Counted from the stretch's first letter, positions 43,801-51,982 are shown. The stretch: 64,000 nt of DNA from an uncultured Bacteroidales bacterium (GCA_934699135.1 CAKUVM010000001.1:62001-126000), one strand, 5' to 3'. A program made the numbers and translations. Notes: generated by a model not told the origin, from the sequence alone.

Positions 43801-44528
43801 GGCTTAGAGGCTTCTCCACAGAAGATGAGGCGAAAGCGGAAGAGGCTTTGCGCCTTGCCGCCGACGCTCGGGAGCATCTCAAGAGACTAATTGACGCGCA
43901 CATGACAGAGGCGCACGCCATCGTTGGCCTGTTCCCCGCCAACAGCGTCGGAGAAGACACCGTGGCCATCTACGCCGACGAAGAGCGAGGCCGAGAGTTT
44001 GCCCGATTCCAATTTATGCGCCAACTGTCCGTCAATGCCGATGGCTGCACGCTCTCCTTGGCCGACTACATAGCCCCAGCCGGCTACACCGACCATCTTG
44101 GGCTCTTCGCCGCGACATCGGGAGTCGGACTCAAGGAGCGGACGGATAAGCTGAAAGCCGAAGGCGACGACTACTCAGCCATCATGTATCAGCTCTTGGC
44201 GGACCGCCTGGTGGAAGCACTTTCAGAATGGTTGCACTACAAGGTGCGGACACGGATGTGGGGCTATGCGCCAGATGAGAAATGCGACCCTGCGGAAATT
44301 CTCAAAGGCCACTACCAAGGCATACGCCCAGCCATCGGCTACCCCATCTCGCCCGATCACGGCCATAAACGCGTCCTCTTCGACGTGATGGGCGTTGAGG
44401 ACAGCATTCCCATGCGTTTGAACAAAGAGCTTATGATGGAACCCGCGTCATCCGTCTGTGGCTTCTACTTCTCGCACCCGTTCACGAGCTATTTCTCCGT
44501 GGGGCGAGGCGCGCCTCAAGAAGTCTAA
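40878..44528 (+). CDS. metH: Cobalamin-dependent methionine synthase
   Basis: A 1216-residue four-module enzyme that moves the methyl group from 5-methyl-THF to homocysteine through cobalamin. Modules in order: homocysteine domain (LLLDGAMGSLIQ; zinc Cys in FGLNCSFG and GGCCGTT), pterin-binding domain (VGERTNVAGSRKF, DVNMDDAMLDA), cobalamin domain (cap helices, then DVHDIGKNIV with His762 as axial ligand, GLSGLITPSLDEM), and C-terminal AdoMet reactivation domain (RLNKELMMEPASSVCGFYF). The frame extends upstream to 40821, but that would precede the promoter; 40878 is the start. It lies directly downstream of the B12-uptake operon. Confidence 0.97.
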   Translation: MKHRYQLIRPLLRDRILLLDGAMGSLIQKVGLSEADFRGSLFANHPCPLKGDNDVLSLTRPDVIKDIHRQYLEAGADIIETNSFNATSISQADYQLEAAVYDINAAAARNAKEMALQFSTDEKPRFVAGSMGPTNKTASMSPDVNNPGFRAITFDQLVTAYTEQARGLLDGGVDIFLVETIFDGLNAKAALYAIEQELKARGLESFPVMVSATVADKSGRILSGQTLDAFLYSVSHIDLLTFGLNCSFGAHDMMPYLTEIGRKSPFYVSAYPNAGLPNQFGEYDETPDVMAAKVQDFLDQGIVNILGGCCGTTPAHIAAMAARLKNYKVHRPAPPDHEMRLSGIDGEVVSKSVKPFYKVGERTNVAGSRKFLRLINEKKYDEALDIARSEVEAGADIIDVNMDDAMLDAAAEMTTFLNLMAAEPDVARLPVMIDSSKWEVIEAGLKCLQGKAIVNSISLKKGEEEFLREAAIIQSYGAAVVVMAFDEVGQATCFERRTEICSRAYKLLTERLNFEPADIIFDPNVLAIATGLPEHDGYAVDFIRTVEWIKANLPHAKISGGISNLSFSFRGNTHVRESMHSVFLHYAVAKGMDMGIVNPAAMIAYEDIEPDLRDKIEDLVLNRRPDATDIMLSAAEQFKAGKGGPAHAANDEWRKLPVAERLQYALRKGVTEHLEEDLAEARPLYPRALDIIEKPLMDGMNQVGELFGQGKMFLPQVVKTARVMKRAVEILQPIIQEEKRAAGQEGTSAGRVIMATVKGDVHDIGKNIVCVVLACNNFEIIDLGVMVETDKIVEAAISEHADAIGLSGLITPSLDEMIAVVKALEAKGLKIPVMIGGATTSAVHTAVKIAPCYSGPVIYVKDASQNAYVLNAILSHDERYLAGLKADQERLRKENAAAKPETLTLAEARSRTFKADWASTSFTKPSAPGISVLHKVPLAELTPFVNWRMFFNAWKIGGQYAEAATLTSKEERKRWLRGFSTEDEAKAEEALRLAADAREHLKRLIDAHMTEAHAIVGLFPANSVGEDTVAIYADEERGREFARFQFMRQLSVNADGCTLSLADYIAPAGYTDHLGLFAATSGVGLKERTDKLKAEGDDYSAIMYQLLADRLVEALSEWLHYKVRTRMWGYAPDEKCDPAEILKGHYQGIRPAIGYPISPDHGHKRVLFDVMGVEDSIPMRLNKELMMEPASSVCGFYFSHPFTSYFSVGRGAPQEV

Positions 44529-44544
44529 TTTGGGCAAAAAGCAG

Positions 44545-44586
44545 GCGCGGCGTCAATGATCCTATGCCATTGACGCCGCGCTTTTT
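44545..44586 (+). terminator. Terminator after metH
   Basis: GCGCGGCGTCAATG (44545-44558) pairs with CATTGACGCCGCGC (44568-44581), then five T. Confidence 0.92.
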
Positions 44587-44599
44587 CGTTATTGAGGAA

Positions 44600-45538
44600 T
44601 TATACCCCTTTAAACGCCTTCACCGCCTCCCTGTCCATTCCAGTATAGGCCATGACCTTCTCCACGGTCTCGCCGGCCTCAAGCATCATTCTGGCGATGC
44701 TCGCCTTGGCGCTTGCCTCACCCTCTTCTTTGCCCTCTTTTATTCCTTCCGCCTTGCCCTCTTTTATTCCTTCCGCCTTGCCCTCGGCCTTGCCCTCTTC
44801 ATAGCCACGGCGGCTGCCGATTTGGGTGGCCTCGGAGATGAGGGTGCGCTCCGAGCGGACGGCATCCCAGAAGTCGTCATAGGCCAGGAGCTCGCCCTTG
44901 GAGAACGAGGCCATACGAACCACGCCAAGAGCCTTGCTTATCAGAGGGTTGCGTTCCAGCTCCACCGGAGCCTCGGACGTGTCTTCGTCTATCTCCGTCA
45001 GGAAACGAAGCCAAAGGACGGCCATACGCTTCTCCGTGGAGCTCGAGGGGTGGAACTTGGGCAGCTCCACGAACGTCATATGGATGCCGTCAAGACGCTT
45101 GTCTGAATGGCGCTCGTGGGAGATGCTGTAGTTGTGTATGCACTCGTCTGGCAGGTCGGGGAGGAAGACGCCGTCCACCAGGCAGAGGGCGTAGACGGGC
45201 TGGAGGACGTTGTACTCGTAGCTCCTGTCCAACTGACGGACAAAAGCCTTCGACGTGTTGAACAGCACGCGTTTCATAAAGGCGGGAGTCCACACCGTCT
45301 GCATCTCCACCAGGAACTGGCGTCCGGCCTTATCCGCGCAACGGACGTCCACGATGCTGTTCCGCGCCAGCGGGATGTCAGGCACGAGCTCCGGGGTCAG
45401 GTACTCAACGCTCGCGACCTCGCAACCGGCGGGCAGAGGCACCAGGGCGTTTATCAGGCTTATGACCAAGTCTTTATGCTCGCCGAATATGCGCTTGAAC
45501 GTCAAGTCCGCTTTCGGGTCCAGGTATCTCTCTTTCAT
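44600..45538 (-). CDS. Rpn-family PD-(D/E)XK nuclease / transposase-like protein
   Basis: A 312-residue member of the Rpn (recombination-promoting nuclease) or PD-(D/E)XK transposase-like family. The N-terminus YLDPKADLTFKRIFGEHKDL and the motif SIVDVRCADKAGRQFLVEMQ contain the Asp and Glu-x-Gln of the nuclease core. The C-terminal part has a charged repeat made of GKAEG and GIKEG units, encoded by a 24-base tandem repeat near 44730-44785. The frame opens at 45628; the family start MKERYLDPK is at 45538. I see no terminal inverted repeats or target duplication, so it is a single gene, not a recognisable IS. Such genes are abundant and often multi-copy in Bacteroidales. Confidence 0.88.
   Translation of the reverse strand: MKERYLDPKADLTFKRIFGEHKDLVISLINALVPLPAGCEVASVEYLTPELVPDIPLARNSIVDVRCADKAGRQFLVEMQTVWTPAFMKRVLFNTSKAFVRQLDRSYEYNVLQPVYALCLVDGVFLPDLPDECIHNYSISHERHSDKRLDGIHMTFVELPKFHPSSSTEKRMAVLWLRFLTEIDEDTSEAPVELERNPLISKALGVVRMASFSKGELLAYDDFWDAVRSERTLISEATQIGSRRGYEEGKAEGKAEGIKEGKAEGIKEGKEEGEASAKASIARMMLEAGETVEKVMAYTGMDREAVKAFKGV
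44730..44785 (-). repeat. Tandem 24-base repeat within the Rpn gene
   Basis: The 24-base unit TTGCCCTCTTTTATTCCTTC plus CGCC (plus strand) occurs twice in a row and partly a third time, encoding Lys/Glu/Gly repeats. Copy-number slippage would keep the frame. Confidence 0.7.
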
Positions 45539-45665
45539 ATGAATGTGGCGTTTGAGACAAATATAGCTATTTTCATATTGTTGGCGATGTTCGCCCCGCG
45601 CTTGCCGCCTAAAGCGCCCCAGCCGCATAGAAGCGAATTAAATTAGGATTTCGCAATAATTGAAT

Positions 45666-45673
45666 TATATTTG
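45666..45673 (+). promoter_or_regulatory. -7 box upstream of the HU-SPOR gene
   Basis: TATATTTG in the gap between the divergent Rpn and HU-SPOR genes, about 107 bases before the ATG at 45781. Confidence 0.55.
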
Positions 45674-45780
45674 CAAGCGCAGCCCTATGCACGCCTGCCG
45701 CGCGTCTCTTGCGCCATGGCAATAGCCGCCAACGCCACACGCCATGCCGCGGTGGGCTGCGTCTAGAGTATTAATTTCTC

Positions 45781-46731
45781 ATGGATCAATACATCAAGAA
45801 GCTGCTCTCGGCAGAGCCGAGGGTCATAATCCCGAGATTTGGCAGCATTCAGGCCCTGCGGGAAGACACAGTGTCGCTCTCTTTCAACCAACACCTCAAT
45901 TTCGACGATGGCAAGCTCGCGGCGGAGATTCAAAAAGACGCGGGCGTAAGCGAGGAGGAGGCTCAACGGATGATCCGCGACGCGGTGGACTCGTACAACA
46001 ACCAGCTGCAAGACGGCCAGACCGTCACCATGTCAGGAATAGGCACGTTCCACAGCGACGGGGAAGGCCACGTGGTCTTTGAGCAAGACCCTAACTACAC
46101 GGATGACGCGCCCGCCGAGCCGCTTGCCGAGTCAACAGCCCCGCGGCCCATCGCAGAAGAGCCGGCCGAGTCCCCGTTCCCTACGCCAGAGTCCGAGGCT
46201 GCCCCCCCCCAGGAGAAGAAGAAAAGCCACAAAGGCCTGTGGGTCACGATGGCCATTGCGCTTCTGCTCATTATAATATGGCTGCTACTCTTCGTCTTGT
46301 TCAAGGACAACGCGGTATACAAGTTCTTCTGCGGGCCCAAGGCCCCGGCCACGGAACAAGTGCAGCCGGCCCCTGCTCCGGCCAAGGCCGACCCCGCCGC
46401 CGAGCGCAAGCCGGAGACCAAGGCAAATGCGGACGTTGAGAAGGCCAAACCCGCCGTCAAGGCGCAACCCTCCGCGGCGCAGCCTCTTAAGAAGAGATAC
46501 AACATCATAGTGGGCAGCTACAAAGACGAGCAAGCTGCCCTGAGGCGCGTGGAAGACCTGAAGGGCAAAGGTTTCTCCGAAGCCTTTGTGGGAATCCGCA
46601 AAGACCACTTCGTGGCGGTTCTTGCCGACTTCGGCAGCATATCCGAGGCCGAGAGAGTGCAAGAGCAGATAGTGGACGGGCCATACCACATTGAGAGCTG
46701 GATAACCAACTCCGGCGAATACGGCCGGTAA
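45781..46731 (+). CDS. HU (CCDC81-like) domain - transmembrane - SPOR domain protein
   Basis: A 316-residue inner-membrane protein. Residues about 1-95 resemble a bacterial HU/CCDC81-type domain (VIIPRFGSIQALRED, DGQTVTMSGIGTFHSDGEGH). A Pro/Glu-rich linker follows, one transmembrane helix (about 152-174), an Ala/Pro/Lys linker, and a SPOR domain (about 237-312, YNIIVGSYKDEQAALRRVED) that would bind glycan strands lacking stem peptides at division sites. So the HU-like part is cytoplasmic and the SPOR part periplasmic. The role is probably in division or envelope organisation; whether the HU domain binds DNA or protein is unknown. A run of nine C (46202-46210) lies in the linker. Confidence 0.85.
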   Translation: MDQYIKKLLSAEPRVIIPRFGSIQALREDTVSLSFNQHLNFDDGKLAAEIQKDAGVSEEEAQRMIRDAVDSYNNQLQDGQTVTMSGIGTFHSDGEGHVVFEQDPNYTDDAPAEPLAESTAPRPIAEEPAESPFPTPESEAAPPQEKKKSHKGLWVTMAIALLLIIIWLLLFVLFKDNAVYKFFCGPKAPATEQVQPAPAPAKADPAAERKPETKANADVEKAKPAVKAQPSAAQPLKKRYNIIVGSYKDEQAALRRVEDLKGKGFSEAFVGIRKDHFVAVLADFGSISEAERVQEQIVDGPYHIESWITNSGEYGR

Positions 46732-46826
46732 AGCCGACACCACGCACACTCAACACAGAGAGCCGCCCGCCAGTCCCAATGGCGAAGGCGGCTCTTCCTC
46801 ATTTCCGCATTGGCGGCAATACGGCC

Positions 46827-48890
46827 ATGATTTCGCCACTCATAAAAGAACAGATAATAGAGACGGCCAATGACAACATAGTGAGTGTCATTGGAGACTA
46901 CGTCAAGCTGACCAAGCGCGGCAGCAGCTACGTGGGTTGCTGCCCTTTCCACAGCGAGAAGACCCCTTCGTTCAGCGTGTCGCAGGCCAAGGGGTTCTAC
47001 CACTGCTTCGGCTGCCATAAGAGCGGCAACGCCGTGGGCTTCGTAATGGAGCTTGAGAAGATGTCTTTCCCCGACGCGCTGCGCTACCTGGGCAAAAGGT
47101 TTGGCATAAGCGTGCCAGACGAGGAGGCCACGCCAGAAGAGACGCGAGCCGCCAGGGAGAGAGACGCTCTCTTCGCCGTGATGGAATACGCCACGCGGCG
47201 GTTCGAGTCCAACCTGCGAGACTCCGAAGAGGGCCAGGCCCTTGGCATGACCTACTGGCGAAGCCGCGGATTCCGCGACGACACCATTGCCACCTTTCGG
47301 CTAGGCTACTCGCTCAACCAGCGCGACGGCCTGATGGCCAAAGCCTTGGCAGACGGGTATAAGGAAGAGGCACTGATAAAGACGGGACTCATATCGGCAA
47401 AGGCGGAGACGGGCTACAAGCATGACTATTTCCGCGGCCGGGTCATGTTCCCGATTCAAAACACGTCGGGCAAGGTCATAGGCTTCGGAGGCCGAGTGCT
47501 GGATGCCGCGACAAAGGGCGTCAGCATGAAATATCTCAACACGCCCGAGACGGAACTCTACAACAAACGCGACACGCTCTACGGCATATACCAAGCCAGG
47601 TCCGAGATCGGCAGGCAAGACAAATGCTACCTTGTGGAGGGATATACAGACGTCATAGCCATGCACCAGAGCGGCATAGCGAATGTGGTGGCATCATCGG
47701 GCACCGCGCTGACGTCTAGCCAGATAAGGCTCATAAAGAGGTATACCGACAACGTCACCGTGCTCTATGACGGAGACTCGGCCGGAATCCACGCCTCGCT
47801 CCGCGGCATAGACATGATCCTTCACGAGGGCATGAACGTCAGAGTCTTGCTGCTGCCGGACGGAGACGACCCCGACTCCTTCTCCCGAAAACACTCCGCC
47901 GATGATTTCATCGCCTATGTCAAGGATCACGAGGTGGACTTCATCACCTACGAGGCGCAAACGCTCATGACCAATGCGGGAGGCGACCCGCTGAAAAAGG
48001 CAGAGGCCACGCACACCATCATCGCCTCCATCGCCGAGGTGCAGGATCAGATAAAGCGCGAGTTTTTCGTCAAGGAGTGCTCTCGCTCCATGGGCGTGAG
48101 CGAGGCCACGCTATACGGCGCGCTCCAGAAACGCCTGGTGGACAACGCCACGCGGGTGCGAGACAGAGACGTGGCCGAGCAACGCCGCCGACAATATGCC
48201 GAGCAACTGGCAGCCGAGAGGGCGGCCAGACAGCCAGACGCCGACCTGCCGCCCGACTTGTCTCCCTCTGAGGTGGCTATGCTCCAAAGCCGAGGCCTGG
48301 CCACAACGACTCCACTGGCCCAGCCGCAGCCAAAACCCGAAACAGCCCAGCCGCAGGAGACGGAGATGAGGGAGGTGATGCGCTTTTTCGTCACCTACAC
48401 TCAGTGTAAAATGGAAGAGACGGAGGGCAAGCCGACCGTGGCGCAATATATCATTGAGGCATTAGATGCCGACCAAATAACGGCCCAAGACCCGATATTG
48501 CGCAAGATAATTGACGAGTACCGCAACGCGGACGACCCATCGGCCATCAATGAGAGGCACTACATTGACATGGACGATGCCGGCGTGGCCAGCTTCGTGG
48601 CCAGCGCGGTGGGCGGCAGACAGCATCTGAGCAAGATCCACAGCAAATATTCAGTCGTGAAAGACGAGGGCGAGATGCTTGACACTCTGGTGCCCAGGGC
48701 CGTTGACGAGTTGCGCATGCGCGTCTTGACGCAGATGATAGACGCGCTGATGGCGAAGCTCAACGCCTCGGTGGAGGCTGGCGCGCCAGAAGAGGAGATT
48801 GAGGACGAGATGAGGCAACTGGCCGACCTCAATGAAGTCAAGCGATCCTTCTCCATCGACCGGCTTGGCGAGCGCGCAATCATCAAATGA
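46827..48890 (+). CDS. dnaG: DNA primase
   Basis: Synthesises RNA primers at the fork; 687 residues. The N-terminal CHC2 zinc finger is seen as CCPFHSEKTPSFSVS...FHCFGC-type sequence (here GFYHCFGCHKSGNAVGFV). The TOPRIM core has LVEGYTDVIAMHQSGI, SSGTALT and YDGDSAG. A Gln/Pro linker leads to a C-terminal DnaB-interacting region. The frame opens at 46779, but the family starts at MISPLIKEQIIETANDNIVS, ATG 46827. The last bases overlap the start of a glycosyltransferase gene (ATGA). Confidence 0.96.
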   Translation: MISPLIKEQIIETANDNIVSVIGDYVKLTKRGSSYVGCCPFHSEKTPSFSVSQAKGFYHCFGCHKSGNAVGFVMELEKMSFPDALRYLGKRFGISVPDEEATPEETRAARERDALFAVMEYATRRFESNLRDSEEGQALGMTYWRSRGFRDDTIATFRLGYSLNQRDGLMAKALADGYKEEALIKTGLISAKAETGYKHDYFRGRVMFPIQNTSGKVIGFGGRVLDAATKGVSMKYLNTPETELYNKRDTLYGIYQARSEIGRQDKCYLVEGYTDVIAMHQSGIANVVASSGTALTSSQIRLIKRYTDNVTVLYDGDSAGIHASLRGIDMILHEGMNVRVLLLPDGDDPDSFSRKHSADDFIAYVKDHEVDFITYEAQTLMTNAGGDPLKKAEATHTIIASIAEVQDQIKREFFVKECSRSMGVSEATLYGALQKRLVDNATRVRDRDVAEQRRRQYAEQLAAERAARQPDADLPPDLSPSEVAMLQSRGLATTTPLAQPQPKPETAQPQETEMREVMRFFVTYTQCKMEETEGKPTVAQYIIEALDADQITAQDPILRKIIDEYRNADDPSAINERHYIDMDDAGVASFVASAVGGRQHLSKIHSKYSVVKDEGEMLDTLVPRAVDELRMRVLTQMIDALMAKLNASVEAGAPEEEIEDEMRQLADLNEVKRSFSIDRLGERAIIK

Positions 48891-50005
48891 GCGCATCCGT
48901 CATTTTTTGTGCCGCGGCGTTGGCACTCATGCTCTCACCCTATGTCATCATCATAGGCTTGTGCGCTGTGGCCGTTAGCCGACGCAGTGAGCGTGGCGAA
49001 GAAGTCCGGTGCGGAGACCGCGCGGCCACCGTCTCGGTCATCGTGTGCGTCAGCCATGAGGATGAGGCGGAGTTGAGCAAGTGCGTTGGCACTCTGAGCC
49101 TCGCCTTACGAGACGGCGACGAGGCGATCTTTGTGGCAGACCACGCCAAGCCGGAGACCGTCCGATGGCTCAAGGAGACGATATCGGCGCGCAAAGGGGT
49201 CCGCTTGGTGGAGAATGAGGGACGCAAAGGCAAGAAAATGGCACAGGCGCAAGGCGTGGCGTTGGCCAAGTCGCGCATTGTCTTGTGCGCCGATGCCGAT
49301 TGCGCCTTTGGCGGCGGGTGTGTAGACGCCGTGCGGCGGGCCGCCCCGGCGAAAGGAGGCTTCCTGCTCTTGCTGCCCGTGATGATGGAGGGGAATGGCG
49401 GGCTTTGGGGCGCGATGGTGGAGATGGAGTTCGTGTGCCTCCAAGTCGTCACGGCCGGCTCGGCCATTATGGGAATGCCCACCATGGCCAATGGGGCCGG
49501 CATGGCGTTTGACCGAGACCTGTTCGCCTCCCATGACTCCAAAGGCGGCTACGCCTCGGGCGATGACATGTTCCTCCTCCTCCACGCCATTCACGCCGGG
49601 GCGGACATTCGCTTCCTATGCCGCCGCGACGCCCTGATACGCACCTCCGGCCCGCGCGGCGTCGGGGCGTATATCCGCCAACGCACGCGATGGTTGGCCA
49701 AGGCGGGAGGGTATTCCTCCGCGGGAGGCTCGGCCGTGGCCACACTGGCCATCATCGTTTTCGCGGCGGTCATGGCGTGGCCCGTCATGGCCATGTTGGC
49801 GGTCGCGGGTATGGCCCCGTGGTGGCTGACGGCCGTGGCCTTTGCCGTCAAACTTTTTGTGGACTCGGCCACTTTTGCCGCCGGGCGGGGGCTGTGGCCA
49901 TCGCGCGCATCCGTGGCCGCGGCGCTGCCGTTGGAGGCCATCTACCCGCTCATGACCATTGTTGTGGCCATCCGCGCGGTCTTGGCCGATAAAAAAAGAT
50001 GGTAG
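48887..50005 (+). CDS. Membrane glycosyltransferase, family 2
   Basis: A 372-residue inner-membrane glycosyltransferase. N-terminal membrane helix (ASVIFCAAALALMLSPYVII), GT-A domain with nucleotide-sugar motif CADADCAF (DxD), later GDDMFLLLHA, and QRTRWL (the QxxRW motif of processive or polymer-type GT2 enzymes), then two or three C-terminal membrane helices. Substrate unknown; in Bacteroidota similar proteins act in glycolipid or polysaccharide synthesis. It overlaps dnaG by four bases and is followed by a bidirectional terminator. Confidence 0.88.
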   Translation: MSASVIFCAAALALMLSPYVIIIGLCAVAVSRRSERGEEVRCGDRAATVSVIVCVSHEDEAELSKCVGTLSLALRDGDEAIFVADHAKPETVRWLKETISARKGVRLVENEGRKGKKMAQAQGVALAKSRIVLCADADCAFGGGCVDAVRRAAPAKGGFLLLLPVMMEGNGGLWGAMVEMEFVCLQVVTAGSAIMGMPTMANGAGMAFDRDLFASHDSKGGYASGDDMFLLLHAIHAGADIRFLCRRDALIRTSGPRGVGAYIRQRTRWLAKAGGYSSAGGSAVATLAIIVFAAVMAWPVMAMLAVAGMAPWWLTAVAFAVKLFVDSATFAAGRGLWPSRASVAAALPLEAIYPLMTIVVAIRAVLADKKRW

Positions 50006-50040
50006 CGAGGCTTGTCCCCGCCACCATCATATCTTTTTTG
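49991..50040. terminator. Bidirectional terminator
   Basis: GATGGTAGCGAGG (49998-50010) pairs with CCCGCCACCATC (about 50017-50028) with small mismatches. T runs lie on both sides: CTTTTTTG on the plus strand and CTTTTTTT on the minus strand. It ends the plus-strand glycosyltransferase and the minus-strand DUF3108 gene. Confidence 0.82.
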
Positions 50041-50060
50041 CGTCCGTTGTCTCCCGCCTG

Positions 50061-50858
50061 TCAGTGCCTCAACCCTGTCGCCTTGGTCAACTCGCAGACA
50101 AAGGAGCCCACCGTCATGTCAAATTGAATCTTTACCGGCAACCTGTTAGCGTCGGCCGTGATCCAAAGGTGCATATCGTCTTTGTTCTTGAACGATCTCC
50201 CCACCTCCGTCACGGGCGTGAACTTGTAACACCGCTTCTCGCCCATCACCGTGTTCAGGGTCTCAATGCCGTCATACCTTATGTTGAGCGGGTATATCTC
50301 GTCAGAGAAAAACGTCTGGTAGAAGACTGTGTCCCCGGGCGTCAACCGGCTGTCGAAAGCATTGTTGCGGGCGTGATAGAAAGCCCCGACTATGTCTACG
50401 AGCCTGTCCGGCATGGTCACTCTGCTCGTCTCCTCGGGCTTGTCTCGCCTCTTCACCACTTTGAGCATCTGGCCATTGCGGCGGTCATAGACCACTTTGT
50501 CACAATATCTGTAGCGCCCCTCCCTGATGTTTCTTTTGCTCATGAGGGGCAACTGCGTCTGCCGGTCCATATAGCTCTCGTAGCTGTCCCTGACTTTATA
50601 GAACACGTCCGCCACTCCCGTCGTCCGTCCGCCACACACCACGTGGTTCACGTGTCGTCCGCCTATCACTGTGTCGCGCACCGTGAAACGGCCCTCACCC
50701 CCTTTTATGAAGCCGTATCGAACCGTGTAGGTCAAATCCTCTCCGGGCCCGAAAGACTCAGACACCACGCCCGAATATTGCGGACGGTGGGTTGTTTGGG
50801 CGCTCACAGGCGCAAAAGCCGCCACAAGGGCGGCCATAAAGGTCACATATCTGCTCAT
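50061..50858 (-). CDS. DUF3108 family exported protein
   Basis: A 265-residue protein with a signal peptide (VTFMAALVAAFAPVSAQ) and no lipobox. The body matches DUF3108 features: EDLTYTVRYGFIKGGEGRFT, a YKVRDSYESYMDRQTQLP segment and a C-terminal LWITADANRLPVKIQFDMTV. Function unknown; presumably periplasmic beta-barrel or lipocalin-like. It lies 58 bases after tsaB on the same strand and probably shares its transcript. The frame is open to 51023, but that would overlap tsaB heavily and lacks a signal peptide. Confidence 0.85.
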   Translation of the reverse strand: MSRYVTFMAALVAAFAPVSAQTTHRPQYSGVVSESFGPGEDLTYTVRYGFIKGGEGRFTVRDTVIGGRHVNHVVCGGRTTGVADVFYKVRDSYESYMDRQTQLPLMSKRNIREGRYRYCDKVVYDRRNGQMLKVVKRRDKPEETSRVTMPDRLVDIVGAFYHARNNAFDSRLTPGDTVFYQTFFSDEIYPLNIRYDGIETLNTVMGEKRCYKFTPVTEVGRSFKNKDDMHLWITADANRLPVKIQFDMTVGSFVCELTKATGLRH

Positions 50859-50916
50859 GATGGTTGACTTCTTTTCGTCCTCAACCACCGAGGCAGGCAA
50901 AGAAGCCTCCTGAGTG

Positions 50917-51603
50917 TCAGTAGTTGAGGACTTTGTTTTTGGGCGTGGTGGCCACGAACTCCTTGAGGTAGAACGGCTCAAAATACGCCACGCTCTCCAC
51001 CTGGCCTGCCACGAGCCTGTCATGCGCCAAGGCGGCCATGTCTCTGGCCAATGGCTTTACGCCCGCAACGAAGTGGGCGTTAGGGCTCTTAATCACGGCC
51101 CGGCACTTGTCAGCGCCATTGCCACCAAACGTTATCTCGTTGTGGGCAAGTTCCGTGCCAAAGCTGGCCTCATCAACCACCACTGCCGCCGTGGGGCTGA
51201 AAATCTGGCCGTCGCGGCCTATTATGGCCGCATACACCTCCATTCGGCGCGCGTCTATCATGGGGCAGGCCATGCGGCAGTCGGGGTCGGCCTCAAACAT
51301 GGCGTGGGCCATTATGCTGAGCGTGGGCACGGCAATGAGCTTTATGCCGGCGGCGTAGGCAATGCCCTTTGCCGTCGAGGCCCCTATGCGGAGCCCCGTG
51401 TAAGAGCCGGGGCCGGAGCTTACGGCCACGGCGTCGAGATCCCTGTAGTTGAGGCTGGCCCCGCTCATAAGGTCGGCTATCATCGGGGCCAGGCGCGAAG
51501 CGTGCTGCGGAATCCCGGTATACTCCATGCTCTTGAGGGTACGACCCTCGTCACTCAGGGCCACCGAGCAAACGTCGGTGGATGTCTCGATGCTAAGAAT
51601 CAT
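50917..51603 (-). CDS. tsaB: tRNA t6A37 biosynthesis protein TsaB
   Basis: Inactive ASKHA-fold partner of TsaD in the threonylcarbamoyl-adenosine complex that modifies A37 of ANN-decoding tRNAs. The 228 residues begin MILSIETSTDVCSVALSDEG and include the signature AVSSGPGSYTGLRIGASTAKG, with Zn-ligand histidines absent as expected for TsaB. It is the first gene of a two-gene unit with the DUF3108 gene. Confidence 0.95.
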   Translation of the reverse strand: MILSIETSTDVCSVALSDEGRTLKSMEYTGIPQHASRLAPMIADLMSGASLNYRDLDAVAVSSGPGSYTGLRIGASTAKGIAYAAGIKLIAVPTLSIMAHAMFEADPDCRMACPMIDARRMEVYAAIIGRDGQIFSPTAAVVVDEASFGTELAHNEITFGGNGADKCRAVIKSPNAHFVAGVKPLARDMAALAHDRLVAGQVESVAYFEPFYLKEFVATTPKNKVLNY

Positions 51604-51672
51604 TGCTCTTACGATATTCTACTCCGAAATCTTCAGCTCCGGCCAAGGCGTCATCCCCGCCCGAAGCGAGTG

Positions 51673-51680
51673 CGAATATA
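51673..51680 (-). promoter_or_regulatory. tsaB promoter -7 box
   Basis: TATATTCG on the minus strand, 69 bases before the tsaB ATG. Confidence 0.5.
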
Positions 51681-51952
51681 GCTAAGACGAGCCGAAGAAA
51701 AAACTATATATTTTCACCCCGGCCTATGCGACCACCACTTTGACTATGCATCCTATGGCAACGCTGACACATTAAATGTCAACACATTACTCTTCATCAA
51801 ACCGCCCATCTCTCTTTCTTTCATCTCGCATTTGCGATGACTTGCGTAGGCCACGAAGCCTAGTGTTTTCGGCACAAGAAAAAATTTCGTCCCGCACAAA
51901 TGTTAAAGCCGAGGAGCGTTGCTCGGCATGATGCCGGGAACAGAAAAAATGG
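51681..51952. other. Intergenic stretch between tsaB and rpsP without a gene
   Basis: AT-richer than its surroundings. It holds the tsaB promoter at its left edge, a CCGAG/CTCGG inverted repeat (51909-51926) near its right edge and no credible ORF or RNA gene. Confidence 0.4.
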
Positions 51953-51960
51953 TATATTCG
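51953..51960 (+). promoter_or_regulatory. rpsP promoter -7 box
   Basis: TATATTCG, 58 bases before the rpsP ATG. The predicted transcript would start near 51967, directly at a small hairpin. Confidence 0.6.
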
Positions 51961-51966
51961 CGCCCG

Positions 51967-51982
51967 TGCCACGTGATGGCAC
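51967..51982 (+). promoter_or_regulatory. 5' UTR hairpin of rpsP sharing 14 bases with the coding region
   Basis: TGCCACGTGATGGCA forms a TGCCA/TGGCA stem at the expected 5' end of the mRNA. The 14 bases GCCACGTGATGGCA (51968-51981) recur exactly at 52099-52112 inside rpsP. A control role is speculative. Confidence 0.4.

Noticed and set aside
44600..45538. Rpn gene as a complete insertion sequence
   Set aside because: No terminal inverted repeats or target-site duplication around it, and it has an ordinary neighbourhood between metH and the HU-SPOR gene.
50859..51023. N-terminal extension of the DUF3108 protein into tsaB
   Set aside because: It would overlap tsaB by over 100 bases and remove the signal peptide from the N-terminus; ATG 50858 is much better.
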